Shown here: positions 1 to 7,641 of the stretch, in pieces | Layout: every line of letters begins with the position of its first letter | How positions within the stretch are numbered: the first letter of the stretch is position 1 | From: Streptomyces anulatus | Lineage (GTDB): Bacteria > Actinomycetota > Actinomycetes > Streptomycetales > Streptomycetaceae | Assembly (NCBI RefSeq): GCF_014650675.1 | Contig: NZ_BMVK01000015.1 | Location: 1-64,000, forward strand | Direction: 5' to 3' | DNA length: 64,000 nucleotides | Program-made: the position numbers and the translations under genes | Notes under the pieces: generated by a model | What the model saw: only the letters and a program-made list of their open reading frames with translations | Databases searched by the model: none | Told to the model about the DNA's origin: nothing

Positions 1-7
1 GCCGAAC
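1..7 (+). rRNA. rrf: 5S rRNA, last bases (partial)
   Basis: The window opens with GCCGAAC, the invariant 3' end of streptomycete 5S rRNA, followed by a T-rich stretch and a strong terminator. This is the arrangement expected at the end of an rRNA operon. Only seven bases are present, so the call rests on context and on memory of the family. Confidence 0.5.
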
Positions 8-19
8 AATTTTTCCGGG

Positions 20-48
20 AAAGCCCCGCACCTCTGGTGCGGGGCTTT
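20..48. terminator. rho-independent terminator (rrn-type)
   Basis: Perfect 13-bp stem (AAAGCCCCGCACC / GGTGCGGGGCTTT) with a 3-nt loop, followed by TTTT. The A-run on one side and T-run on the other let it work in both directions. It probably ends the rRNA operon to the left. Confidence 0.85.
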
Positions 49-105
49 TCTGCGTTCCAGGACGGATCGGGACTGCGAAGTCCCGGGGCCGGCGGACAGC
101 GGCTT

Positions 106-126
106 CTGCCCCGTCGGAAGGGGCAG
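106..126. terminator. hairpin downstream of the DUF58 operon
   Basis: CTGCCCC at 106-112 pairs with GGGGCAG at 120-126 around a 7-nt loop, about 35 bases past the stop of the minus-strand DUF58 gene. It is a plausible terminator for that operon. There is no clear U-tract, which is usual in high-GC actinomycetes. Confidence 0.45.
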
Positions 127-161
127 GGCAGCCGCCATGCCATAGCTCTCTGGCCTGTCCC

Positions 162-1481
162 TCAGAGACGGCCTGCGGCCTTCAGCGCCAAGTAGGTATC
201 GGCAAGCGCGGGAGCGAGATTCTCCGGAGTGGCGTCCACAACGACGACGCCGTGGCGGCGGAGCCTGTCGGCCGTGCGGCGACGGTCGGCCTGGGCCTGG
301 CCGGCGGCTGCCGCGTCGTATACCGATTCGACGGTTCCCCGGGCGTTGGCCATTTCCTCGATCCGAGGGTCGGAGACGGCGGCCAGCAGGACGGTATGGC
401 GCTGGGTGAGTTGAGGCAGCACCGGGAGGAGCCCCTCCTCGATGGGGGCGGCCTCCAGCGTCGTGAGGAGGACGATCAGCGAACCGCGGGGGGCGTCGGT
501 GAGGGCGGCATTACTCAGGCCGCGGGCGTCCGTCTCGATGAGCTCGGGCTCCAGCGTGGCCAGGGTGTTGATGACGGTGGCCAGAACATTGCCCGTGGCC
601 GTACGGCCTTGGACCCGGGCTCGGACCTGGCGGTCGTAGGCGAGGAGGCTAACGCGGTCGCCCGCCCGGGTGGCGAGCGCGGTGAGAAGAAGTGTGGCGT
701 CCATCGACGCGTCCAGACGGGGGATGTCACCCACCCGGCCGGCTGACGTGCGCCCGGTGTCCAGGACGATCAGGATGTGCCGGTCACGCTCGGGGCGCCA
801 TGTCCGGACCGCGACGGCCGACTGGCGTGCGGTGGCCCGCCAGTCGATGGAGCGGGTGTCGTCCCCGGGCACGTAGGCCCGCAGACTGTCGAACTCCGTG
901 CCCTCACCGCGTGTCAGAACGCTGGTGCGGCCGTCGAGTTCCCGGAGCCGGGCGAGCCGGGAAGGCAGATGCTTGCGGCTGGTGAACGGCGGCAGGACCC
1001 GTACGGTCCACGGTGCCCGGTGCTGCCCTTGGCGTGCGGCGAGGCCCAGCGGGCCGTACGAGCGGATCGTGATGCTTTCCGCCTGCCGTTCGCCGCGACG
1101 GGTCGGGCGCAGAATGGTGACCAGACGTCGCCGCTCCCCGGCGGGGATCGCCAGGGTGTGGCGGGAAGCGCGTCGTTCGGAACCCGAGGTCCAGCTGCTG
1201 GGGGGCCAGGCATCCCGCAGCTGGGCGCGCAGACGCCGACGCGACGTGTTGGTCACTGTCAGTTGCACTTCGGCCGCGTCACCGAGTCGAACGGATGTAT
1301 CGCCGGATCGAGTGAATCGAAGCGTGCGCACTGGCGCGGCCAGGGCATAGTCACACAGAATTGCCAGTGAGAGCGGTGCGTTGACCGCAAGCATCCCGGT
1401 CCAGCTGGGAGCGAGGATGCCTACGGGGAGTGACCCCAGGGCGGCCAGCAGCGCGGTACGTCCGGTGAGGGCCATGGTCAC
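162..1481 (-). CDS. DUF58 domain-containing protein
   Basis: 439 residues from a GTG; an ATG two codons in (1475) is an alternative. The N-terminus has two hydrophobic segments (about residues 8-47), so the protein is probably membrane-anchored. The diagnostic DUF58 signature GTEFDSLRAYVPGDD followed by IDWRATAR is present, then a vWA-like stretch (ILIVLDTGRTSAG) lacking a full MIDAS motif. It is the last gene of a minus-strand operon and starts 4 bp after the MoxR stop. MoxR-DUF58-DUF4129-type clusters are widespread and are thought to assist folding or activation of envelope complexes. The substrate here is unknown. Confidence 0.9.
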   Translation of the reverse strand: MTMALTGRTALLAALGSLPVGILAPSWTGMLAVNAPLSLAILCDYALAAPVRTLRFTRSGDTSVRLGDAAEVQLTVTNTSRRRLRAQLRDAWPPSSWTSGSERRASRHTLAIPAGERRRLVTILRPTRRGERQAESITIRSYGPLGLAARQGQHRAPWTVRVLPPFTSRKHLPSRLARLRELDGRTSVLTRGEGTEFDSLRAYVPGDDTRSIDWRATARQSAVAVRTWRPERDRHILIVLDTGRTSAGRVGDIPRLDASMDATLLLTALATRAGDRVSLLAYDRQVRARVQGRTATGNVLATVINTLATLEPELIETDARGLSNAALTDAPRGSLIVLLTTLEAAPIEEGLLPVLPQLTQRHTVLLAAVSDPRIEEMANARGTVESVYDAAAAGQAQADRRRTADRLRRHGVVVVDATPENLAPALADTYLALKAAGRL

Positions 1482-1485
1482 CGCC

Positions 1486-2514
1486 TCATCGGGGTACGGG
1501 GACGTGGGCGAGCACTGAGGCGATGACGGAGTCCGGGGTGACTCCTTCCATTTCTGCCTCGGGCCGCAGGTGGATGCGATGGCGGAGCGTCGGGAGCGCC
1601 AAGGCCTTCACGTCGTCCGGGATGACGTAGTCCCGGCCGGTCAGCCAGGCCCAGGCGCGTGCGGTCGACAGCAGAGCGGTGGTGCCTCGGGGGGAGACGC
1701 CAAGGGCGAGCGAGGGGGAATCGCGCGTGGCACGGCAGATATCCACTACATAGCCGGCGATCTCGGGGGAGACGGTCGTCTTCGCGACGGCTTCGCGTGC
1801 TGCTTCCAGATCGGCGGGTCCGGCGACGGGCCGTATCCCCGCGGCCTTCAGGTCGCGCGGGTTGAAGCCGTCGGCGTGACGGGTGAGTACATCGATCTCG
1901 TCCTGCCGCGAAGGAAGAGGAACCGTCAGCTTGAGCAGGAAGCGGTCCAGTTGGGCTTCGGGGAGGGGGTAGGTGCCTTCGTACTCGACGGGGTTCTGGG
2001 TCGCGGCGACGAGGAAGGGGTCGGGCAGCGGTCGTGGTGTTCCGTCCACGGTGACCTGCCGTTCCTCCATCGCTTCGAGGAGGGAGGACTGGGTCTTGGG
2101 AGGGGTGCGGTTGATCTCGTCGGCGATCAGCAGGTTGGTGAAGACGGGGCCGGGCTGGAAGGAGAACTCGGCGGTGCGCGCGTCGTAGACCAGTGAACCC
2201 GTGACGTCGCTGGGCATCAGGTCGGGGGTGAACTGGACGCGTTTCGTGTCGAGTTCGAGTGATGCGGCAAGTGCGCGCACCAGCAGGGTCTTGGCCACGC
2301 CGGGTACGCCTTCGAGGAGTACGTGTCCCCGGCAGAGCAGCGCGACGACAAGCCCGGTGACGGCGGGGTCCTGGCCGACGACGGCCTTGGCGATCTCGGA
2401 GCGCAGGGCCTCCAAGGACGCGCGGGCGCTGTCGGACGGCTCCGGTTCCGCAGGCCTCACGGTGGCCGCTGCGGGCGCCGTGGGCTCGGCCGGCTCGGGG
2501 GTCGGGGCGCTCAT
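1486..2514 (-). CDS. MoxR family AAA+ ATPase
   Basis: 342 residues. The Walker A motif is GVPGVAKT and Walker B is LIADEINRTPPKTQ, the standard MoxR/RavA signature, with sensor regions downstream. The first 30 residues are a Pro/Ala-rich tail. The start overlaps the end of the DUF4350 gene by 4 bp, indicating translational coupling. MoxR ATPases act as chaperone-like remodelers, usually with the vWA/DUF58 protein encoded beside them, which is the next gene here. Confidence 0.95.
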   Translation of the reverse strand: MSAPTPEPAEPTAPAAATVRPAEPEPSDSARASLEALRSEIAKAVVGQDPAVTGLVVALLCRGHVLLEGVPGVAKTLLVRALAASLELDTKRVQFTPDLMPSDVTGSLVYDARTAEFSFQPGPVFTNLLIADEINRTPPKTQSSLLEAMEERQVTVDGTPRPLPDPFLVAATQNPVEYEGTYPLPEAQLDRFLLKLTVPLPSRQDEIDVLTRHADGFNPRDLKAAGIRPVAGPADLEAAREAVAKTTVSPEIAGYVVDICRATRDSPSLALGVSPRGTTALLSTARAWAWLTGRDYVIPDDVKALALPTLRHRIHLRPEAEMEGVTPDSVIASVLAHVPVPR

Positions 2515-3761
2515 GAAGTGCGTACCTCTCTTTCGAGGGCGTCGAGTTGATCGGCGAGGAGGACCAGGGCGGCGTCGGTGGGGGGAGCCGTGCCGAAGAG
2601 CAGGGTGCTGACGTCGTGGTCCGGGGTGGTGATGCGTGCGGACACGGCGGTGAGGAGGACGTCGGGAGTGTGCGCATCACGGGCCGGCACTCCGGCGAGG
2701 GGGGCGATGCGTGTGCGGGTGGCGGCTCGGAGGGCGTCGGCGGCCCGGTCGCGGGCGTTGGCCTTGCGGTAGAGGAGGGAGCGGCCTTCGGCCGATTCGG
2801 ACGCGCGGATGGCTACCGGCAGCCGCTCTGTCACCAGGGGGCCGAGTCGGCGGGCTCGCCAGACGGCGGCGAGGACCGCGGCGATGGTGAGTTGCAGCGT
2901 CCCCCACAGCCAGCCGGAGGGGACGAGGTCGAGGAAGCTGCTCTCGTCGGCCGCGTCGTCCCGCGCTCCGCTCTCCGGCTGTTCCTCGTTCTCGTCGCCC
3001 GGCGAGTCGTCATCGGTTGTTGCGGATGGATCCGTGAGAGAGGGGAGGTACCAGACGAGATGGGGACGGGAGCCGAGGAGTTGCAGGGCGAGCGAGGCGT
3101 TGCCCTGCTTGTCGAGACGCTCGTTGTGGAGGAGGTCGGGGGCACCGAGAAGGACGGTGTCGCCGCCCGCCCCGGTCGGGAGGACGACCAGACTGGGGCG
3201 GCCCGCAGCCGGGTAGCAGGTGATGGCGGTGGGGGCCTGCGTCGTGTAGCGGATGCCGCCCATGTCTGCCGTGCCGGCGAGGCGGGCGGCGGGGAGCTCG
3301 CAGGACGGGGCGAGAGCACTGACGGCGTGGTGCGGCTCGGTGCGGACGCCGGGGGCGAGCCGGGTGGTGGCTGCCGGTCCCGGGGCGATCAGCAAGGTGC
3401 GTCCTGCGGAGGCGGAGGCCGTCTCGTGCAGTCGGAGCTGCTGCGACCGTGTCAGGAGATTGGGGCCGGCGACCAGGAGCGTGGTGTCGGGGCCGGTCGC
3501 GGCGGTGGCTTCGTCGAGAGTGGTGGCGACGGTGACGGATATGCCGCGTGCCTTGAGGAGTTCGGCCACGGCGCGGCTGCCCTTGGGGTCCGCGGAGCGG
3601 GGGTCGAGCTGTCCGTGGTTCGTTCCGGAGCGTACGACGGCGAACGTGATGCCGGCGACGACGAGGATGAGGACGACGGCCAAGACGCCTCGGGCGCGGG
3701 TCCAGACCTGGCCGGGTGTGGGCGCCGTCGAGGTGGGGGAGGCGGTCGTCGCCGCGGTCAT
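2511..3761 (-). CDS. DUF4350 domain-containing membrane protein
   Basis: 416 residues from the ATG at 3761, whose first bases overlap the stop of the DUF4129 gene, making this start the likely one over longer readings. One N-terminal transmembrane segment (about residues 25-45) is followed by a DUF4350 domain (ADPKGSRAVAELLKARG onward) that would lie outside the membrane. An acidic linker, a second hydrophobic segment near residue 285, and a cytoplasmic tail complete it. The function is unknown. It belongs to the MoxR/DUF58/DUF4129 module. Confidence 0.85.
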   Translation of the reverse strand: MTAATTASPTSTAPTPGQVWTRARGVLAVVLILVVAGITFAVVRSGTNHGQLDPRSADPKGSRAVAELLKARGISVTVATTLDEATAATGPDTTLLVAGPNLLTRSQQLRLHETASASAGRTLLIAPGPAATTRLAPGVRTEPHHAVSALAPSCELPAARLAGTADMGGIRYTTQAPTAITCYPAAGRPSLVVLPTGAGGDTVLLGAPDLLHNERLDKQGNASLALQLLGSRPHLVWYLPSLTDPSATTDDDSPGDENEEQPESGARDDAADESSFLDLVPSGWLWGTLQLTIAAVLAAVWRARRLGPLVTERLPVAIRASESAEGRSLLYRKANARDRAADALRAATRTRIAPLAGVPARDAHTPDVLLTAVSARITTPDHDVSTLLFGTAPPTDAALVLLADQLDALEREVRTS

Positions 3762-4447
3762 CCGGTGGCTCCTCGGGAGGTTCCGGGCAGCAGCGGCTTT
3801 GCCTCGTCGAGTTCGAGGTCGAGGGTCTGCAGGGACAGATATGCCGGCTGGTCCGCGGTGCGGCCCCCGTATGTCACGTCGTCGAAGCTCCGGGCGGCGG
3901 CGCGCAGCCGGGCGGCGTGCTCGGGGAGGGTACGGCCCGCTTCGGCTGCGGCCTCGTCCGCTGTGCGGCCGGGACGGGCGTCGAGCAGGGCACGTTCTTC
4001 CAGGGACCGGACGATGGCACGCATGCGTTCCTGGACGGCCTCGGTCCAGCGCAGAGCCGCGGCGTGTGTTTCGGCGGCGGCGCGGTGCTGGGCCGCGCTG
4101 CGGGGGCCGTCGCTGTCGAAGAGTGCGTCCGCACTCCGGGAGGAGCGTTGTGGGGTGCCGAGCCGCCACCAGAGGGCGGCGGTAAGGCCGATGACGATGA
4201 CGACCAGGACGGCGAGTCCGGCCGGGCCGCCGGGGGCGGCACCCGCGGCGGCGTCGAATACTCCGGCGACCCAGTCCCAGAACTGGTTCAGGGCACGCTG
4301 GAGGAAGTTCGGGTCGTTCTCGTGGTACATCGGCTTGGACAGCTCGCTCTCGGCCGCCTCCCGTGCGGGGAGACGCGGAGTGTCCACGGGTATGTCGCCC
4401 GCTGCCGTGTCCCGCCGTGCTGTGGTGATGCCCCCCGCCCCCGACAC
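3758..4447 (-). CDS. DUF4129 domain-containing protein
   Basis: 229 residues from a GTG. A single central transmembrane helix (GLAVLVVIVIGLTAALWW) is followed by a cytoplasmic alpha-helical DUF4129 region with the typical PAREAAESELSKP stretch before the helix and LPEHAARLRAAARSFDDVTYGG near the end. It overlaps the DUF4350 gene by 4 bp and lies 4 bp after the upstream membrane-protein gene. DUF4129 is often found fused to transglutaminase-like proteins; here it stands alone. No enzymatic motif is visible. Confidence 0.85.
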   Translation of the reverse strand: MSGAGGITTARRDTAAGDIPVDTPRLPAREAAESELSKPMYHENDPNFLQRALNQFWDWVAGVFDAAAGAAPGGPAGLAVLVVIVIGLTAALWWRLGTPQRSSRSADALFDSDGPRSAAQHRAAAETHAAALRWTEAVQERMRAIVRSLEERALLDARPGRTADEAAAEAGRTLPEHAARLRAAARSFDDVTYGGRTADQPAYLSLQTLDLELDEAKPLLPGTSRGATG

Positions 4448-4451
4448 CGCA

Positions 4452-5663
4452 TCAGCTCCTGGGGGTGTCGGCGCCGTAGCCGGGCAGGCCCGCGGCCCGT
4501 GCGAGGTCGAGGTCCAGTGCTTCGCGGCGGATGCGCTGGTCCACGTAGAGGAGGGCCATCACGCCGGCGACGAAGGGGTAGATCAGTGTCGAGACGATCA
4601 CTTCGCCGATGCCGGTGACGATCAGGAAGGACCAGCCGAAGGAAGGGGCGGTGCCGTTGAGGAATTCGCTGACGTCGGTTCCGTCGACGATCACCGCGAT
4701 GATGCCGAACGGGATGGAGACGAGGAACGTCAGCAGGAAGGTCAGCAGCCAGGTCAGGGCGAGGACCCCGAAGGTGCGCCACCAGGCGCCGCGGACCAGC
4801 TTCGCCGACCTGCGGAGCGCGGCCACGATGCTCTGCCGTTCCAGCATCAGTGCGGGGGCGGCGAGTGCGAAGCTGACGTTCAGCCAGAGCGCCGCGACGC
4901 AGGCGGCGGCGAAGCCGAGGAAGGCGAGTGCCGCTCCCGCCTCGGAGCCCAGCAGCAGGCCGGGGCCGATGCCCACAGTCATGATCACGGCCATGATCAA
5001 GGGCACCAGCACGGTCAGTCCGAGCAGCGGGAGGATCCGGGGGCGTGCCTCTGCCCAGGCGTCGGAGAGCGTGGTGGGACGGCCCAGCACCGAGCGGCTG
5101 ATGACCACGGTGATGATCGACGCGGTGAAGAGCGTGGCGATCATCGTGACGAGGGTGGCCGGGGCCAGGGAGATCAGTGTCGACCGGGCGGAGTCGGTGG
5201 CCTGGCGGAGGGCCTCGGCGCCGGTGGCGTTCGGGTCGACGGAGGTCGGCTCCGGCAGCAGGTAACGCTGCATGAGGATGACGGCGATCTGGGTGATCAC
5301 CGAGACTGCGAGGCTGAAGCCGAGTGCGGTACGCCAGTGGGCGCGCAGGGCGGAGACGGAGCCGTCGAGGATTTCGCCGAGGCTCAGGGGGCGCAGCGGG
5401 ATGACGCCGGGCTTCGCGGCCGGCGGTGGTCCTGCCCAGCCCTGTCGCTGCGGGCCGCCGCCCCAGCCGGGTGCGGGCGGCCGTGTTCCGGGGCCGCTGC
5501 CGGGGTTGCTCGGTGGGGACCACTGCCCGGGGGGCGGCTGCTCGGGGGACCACTGTCCCGTCGGGCCGCTTCCGTCCTGGGGTTCGGAGGGGCGGGGAAT
5601 CGCCGTCTCCTTGCCGTCGGAGGGGGCAGATCCGGGCGACGCCCAGCCCGGAGAGTCGTTCAT
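4452..5663 (-). CDS. glycerophosphoryl diester phosphodiesterase-type membrane domain protein
   Basis: 403 residues from the ATG at 5663, which has a good AAGGAG ribosome site; an in-frame ATG at 5693 would add 10 residues. The first 125 residues are Pro/Gly/Gln-rich. About six to eight transmembrane segments follow from RPLSLGEILDGSVSALRAHWR, a start typical of the GDPD-membrane or DUF7847 type domains. No phosphodiesterase catalytic domain is present. It is the first gene of the five-gene minus-strand operon and may be a membrane partner of the MoxR module. Confidence 0.8.
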   Translation of the reverse strand: MNDSPGWASPGSAPSDGKETAIPRPSEPQDGSGPTGQWSPEQPPPGQWSPPSNPGSGPGTRPPAPGWGGGPQRQGWAGPPPAAKPGVIPLRPLSLGEILDGSVSALRAHWRTALGFSLAVSVITQIAVILMQRYLLPEPTSVDPNATGAEALRQATDSARSTLISLAPATLVTMIATLFTASIITVVISRSVLGRPTTLSDAWAEARPRILPLLGLTVLVPLIMAVIMTVGIGPGLLLGSEAGAALAFLGFAAACVAALWLNVSFALAAPALMLERQSIVAALRRSAKLVRGAWWRTFGVLALTWLLTFLLTFLVSIPFGIIAVIVDGTDVSEFLNGTAPSFGWSFLIVTGIGEVIVSTLIYPFVAGVMALLYVDQRIRREALDLDLARAAGLPGYGADTPRS

Positions 5664-5803
5664 TCTCGCTCCTTCACCGTCCTGACCGCTCATCGGGGCG
5701 GCAGGTTGGCAGCCATCGTGCCACGCGTCGGTCCGGGGTGGACCAGCCGCTCTGTCTCCTTCGTGCCTTCATGTACGGGCGGCTCACCGGGCAGACTGGA
5801 CAG

Positions 5804-6946
5804 ATGGCTGATCAGGACGCGCAATCGCCGGTGGGCTGCGAGCCTCCCGCGCTTTCCGTACTTCGCTGGGACGAGCCTCCGGAAGGCCCCGTGCTGGTGC
5901 TTCTCGACCAGACGCGGCTGCCCGCCGAGGAGGTCGAGCTGGTGTGCACCGACGTGCCCGCGCTCGTGCGGGCGATTCGGACGCTTGCGGTGCGAGGGGC
6001 TCCGCTGCTCGGGATCGCCGGAGGCTACGGGGTGGCGCTCGCCGCGGCGCGGGGCTTCGACGTCGCGGAGGCGGCCGGTCTGCTGGAGGGGGCGCGGCCC
6101 ACCGCGGTGAACCTCGGTTACGGGGTGCGGCGGGTGGCGGCGGCCTACTGGGAGGCCGCCGGGAAGGGGGAGGGGGACGAGGCGGCCGCAGCGGCGGCGC
6201 TGGCCGAGGCGCGGGCGCTGCACCAGGAGGACGCCCAGGCCAGCAGGCGTATGGCGGAGTACGGCGAGGTGCTGCTCGAGGAGCTGTTGCCGGGCCGCGC
6301 CTACCGGCTGCTGACTCACTGCAACACCGGGGCGCTGGTCTCCGGCGGCGAGGGGACGGCCTTCGCCGTGGCGTTGCGGGTGCACCGGCAGGGGCGGCTG
6401 CGGCGGCTGTGGGTGGACGAGACGCGGCCGCTGCTCCAGGGGGCCCGGCTGACCGCGTACGAGGCCGCGCGCAACGGTCTGGCGTACAGCCTGCTCACGG
6501 ACAATGCGGCGGGGTCCCTGTTCGCGGCCGGTGAGGTCGACGCGGTGCTCATAGGGGCGGACCGCATCGCCGCGGACGGCTCGGTGGCCAACAAGGTGGG
6601 GAGCTATCCGCTGGCCGTGCTCGCGAAGTACCACCACGTGCCCTTCATCGTGGTGGCGCCGACGACGACCGTGGATCTGGAGACCGCGGACGGCACATCG
6701 ATCATCGTCGAGCAGCGCTCCGGGAGAGAAGTGACGGAGCTCACATTGCCGCATGGTGTATCGACCGGCGGCGGAGGCGGGATGGTCGTCGCACCCCTCG
6801 GGGCCCCGGCGTACAACCCGGCCTTCGACGTCACGCCGCCCGAACTGATCACGGCGATCGTCACCGAGGAGGGCGTTGTTTCCCCGGTCACTGGGGTCGG
6901 ACTGGCAGAGCTGTGTGCCAGGTCATCGCAGGTAACGATTAGCTAA
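5804..6946 (+). CDS. mtnA: S-methyl-5-thioribose-1-phosphate isomerase
   Basis: 380 residues from the ATG at 5804; an ATG at 5771 could add 11. MtnA converts methylthioribose-1-phosphate to methylthioribulose-1-phosphate in methionine salvage, in the cytoplasm. Family landmarks are VRGAPLLGIAGGYG, the catalytic cysteine in THCNTGAL (Cys173) and the catalytic aspartate in LIGADRIAADG (Asp253), 80 residues apart as in characterised MtnA. No other salvage gene is next to it. It ends 4 bp before mtrA, so read-through into mtrAB is likely. Confidence 0.95.
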   Translation: MADQDAQSPVGCEPPALSVLRWDEPPEGPVLVLLDQTRLPAEEVELVCTDVPALVRAIRTLAVRGAPLLGIAGGYGVALAAARGFDVAEAAGLLEGARPTAVNLGYGVRRVAAAYWEAAGKGEGDEAAAAAALAEARALHQEDAQASRRMAEYGEVLLEELLPGRAYRLLTHCNTGALVSGGEGTAFAVALRVHRQGRLRRLWVDETRPLLQGARLTAYEAARNGLAYSLLTDNAAGSLFAAGEVDAVLIGADRIAADGSVANKVGSYPLAVLAKYHHVPFIVVAPTTTVDLETADGTSIIVEQRSGREVTELTLPHGVSTGGGGGMVVAPLGAPAYNPAFDVTPPELITAIVTEEGVVSPVTGVGLAELCARSSQVTIS

Positions 6947-6950
6947 TGGG

Positions 6951-7640
6951 ATGATGTCGATTATGAAGGGACGCGTCCTTGTCGTCGACGACGACACCGC
7001 ACTGGCCGAGATGCTCGGGATTGTGCTGCGTGGAGAAGGTTTCGAGCCGTCGTTCGTAGCGGACGGCGACAAGGCACTGGCCGCATTTCGTGAGGCCAAG
7101 CCGGACCTGGTGCTGCTCGACCTCATGCTGCCCGGAAGGGACGGCATCGAGGTGTGCAGGCTGATCAGGGCCGAGTCCGGTGTGCCGATCGTCATGCTCA
7201 CTGCCAAGAGCGACACCGTCGATGTTGTGGTCGGCCTGGAATCAGGGGCCGACGACTACATCGTCAAGCCGTTCAAACCTAAGGAGTTGGTTGCCCGGAT
7301 CAGGGCACGTCTGCGGCGGTCCGAAGAGCCCGCGCCGGAACAGCTGACCATCGGTGACCTGGTCATCGACGTGGCCGGCCACTCCGTGAAGCGGGAGGGG
7401 CAGTCCATCGCCCTGACTCCGCTGGAGTTCGACCTGCTGGTCGCGCTCGCCCGTAAGCCGTGGCAGGTCTTCACCCGTGAGGTCCTGCTGGAACAGGTAT
7501 GGGGTTACCGCCACGCGGCCGACACCCGCCTGGTGAATGTGCATGTCCAGCGTCTGCGTTCCAAGGTCGAGAAGGACCCGGAACGGCCGGAGATCGTCGT
7601 GACGGTCCGAGGCGTCGGCTACAAGGCCGGACCGAGCTGA
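6951..7640 (+). CDS. mtrA: response regulator MtrA
   Basis: 229 residues from ATG 6951; the in-frame ATG at 6963 (MKGRVLVVDDD) is the other candidate. An OmpR/PhoB-type regulator: receiver domain with phosphoacceptor Asp57 (LLDLMLPG) and C-terminal winged helix (WGYRHAADTRLVNVHVQRLRSK in outline). It is near-identical in pattern to streptomycete MtrA, which controls development, cell wall and antibiotic genes. It is followed directly by its kinase mtrB and lipoprotein lpqB. Confidence 0.97.
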   Translation: MMSIMKGRVLVVDDDTALAEMLGIVLRGEGFEPSFVADGDKALAAFREAKPDLVLLDLMLPGRDGIEVCRLIRAESGVPIVMLTAKSDTVDVVVGLESGADDYIVKPFKPKELVARIRARLRRSEEPAPEQLTIGDLVIDVAGHSVKREGQSIALTPLEFDLLVALARKPWQVFTREVLLEQVWGYRHAADTRLVNVHVQRLRSKVEKDPERPEIVVTVRGVGYKAGPS

Positions 7641-7641
7641 G

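Noticed and set aside
2547-6110. 1187-codon plus-strand open frame across the DUF operon
   Set aside because: Composition is Gly/Arg/Glu-biased with no motif; it covers five well-supported minus-strand genes and their overlaps.
6925-6950. MtrA autoregulatory site (GTAACGATTAGCTAAT)
   Set aside because: One GTAACG half-site only; the second half is too weak to claim.
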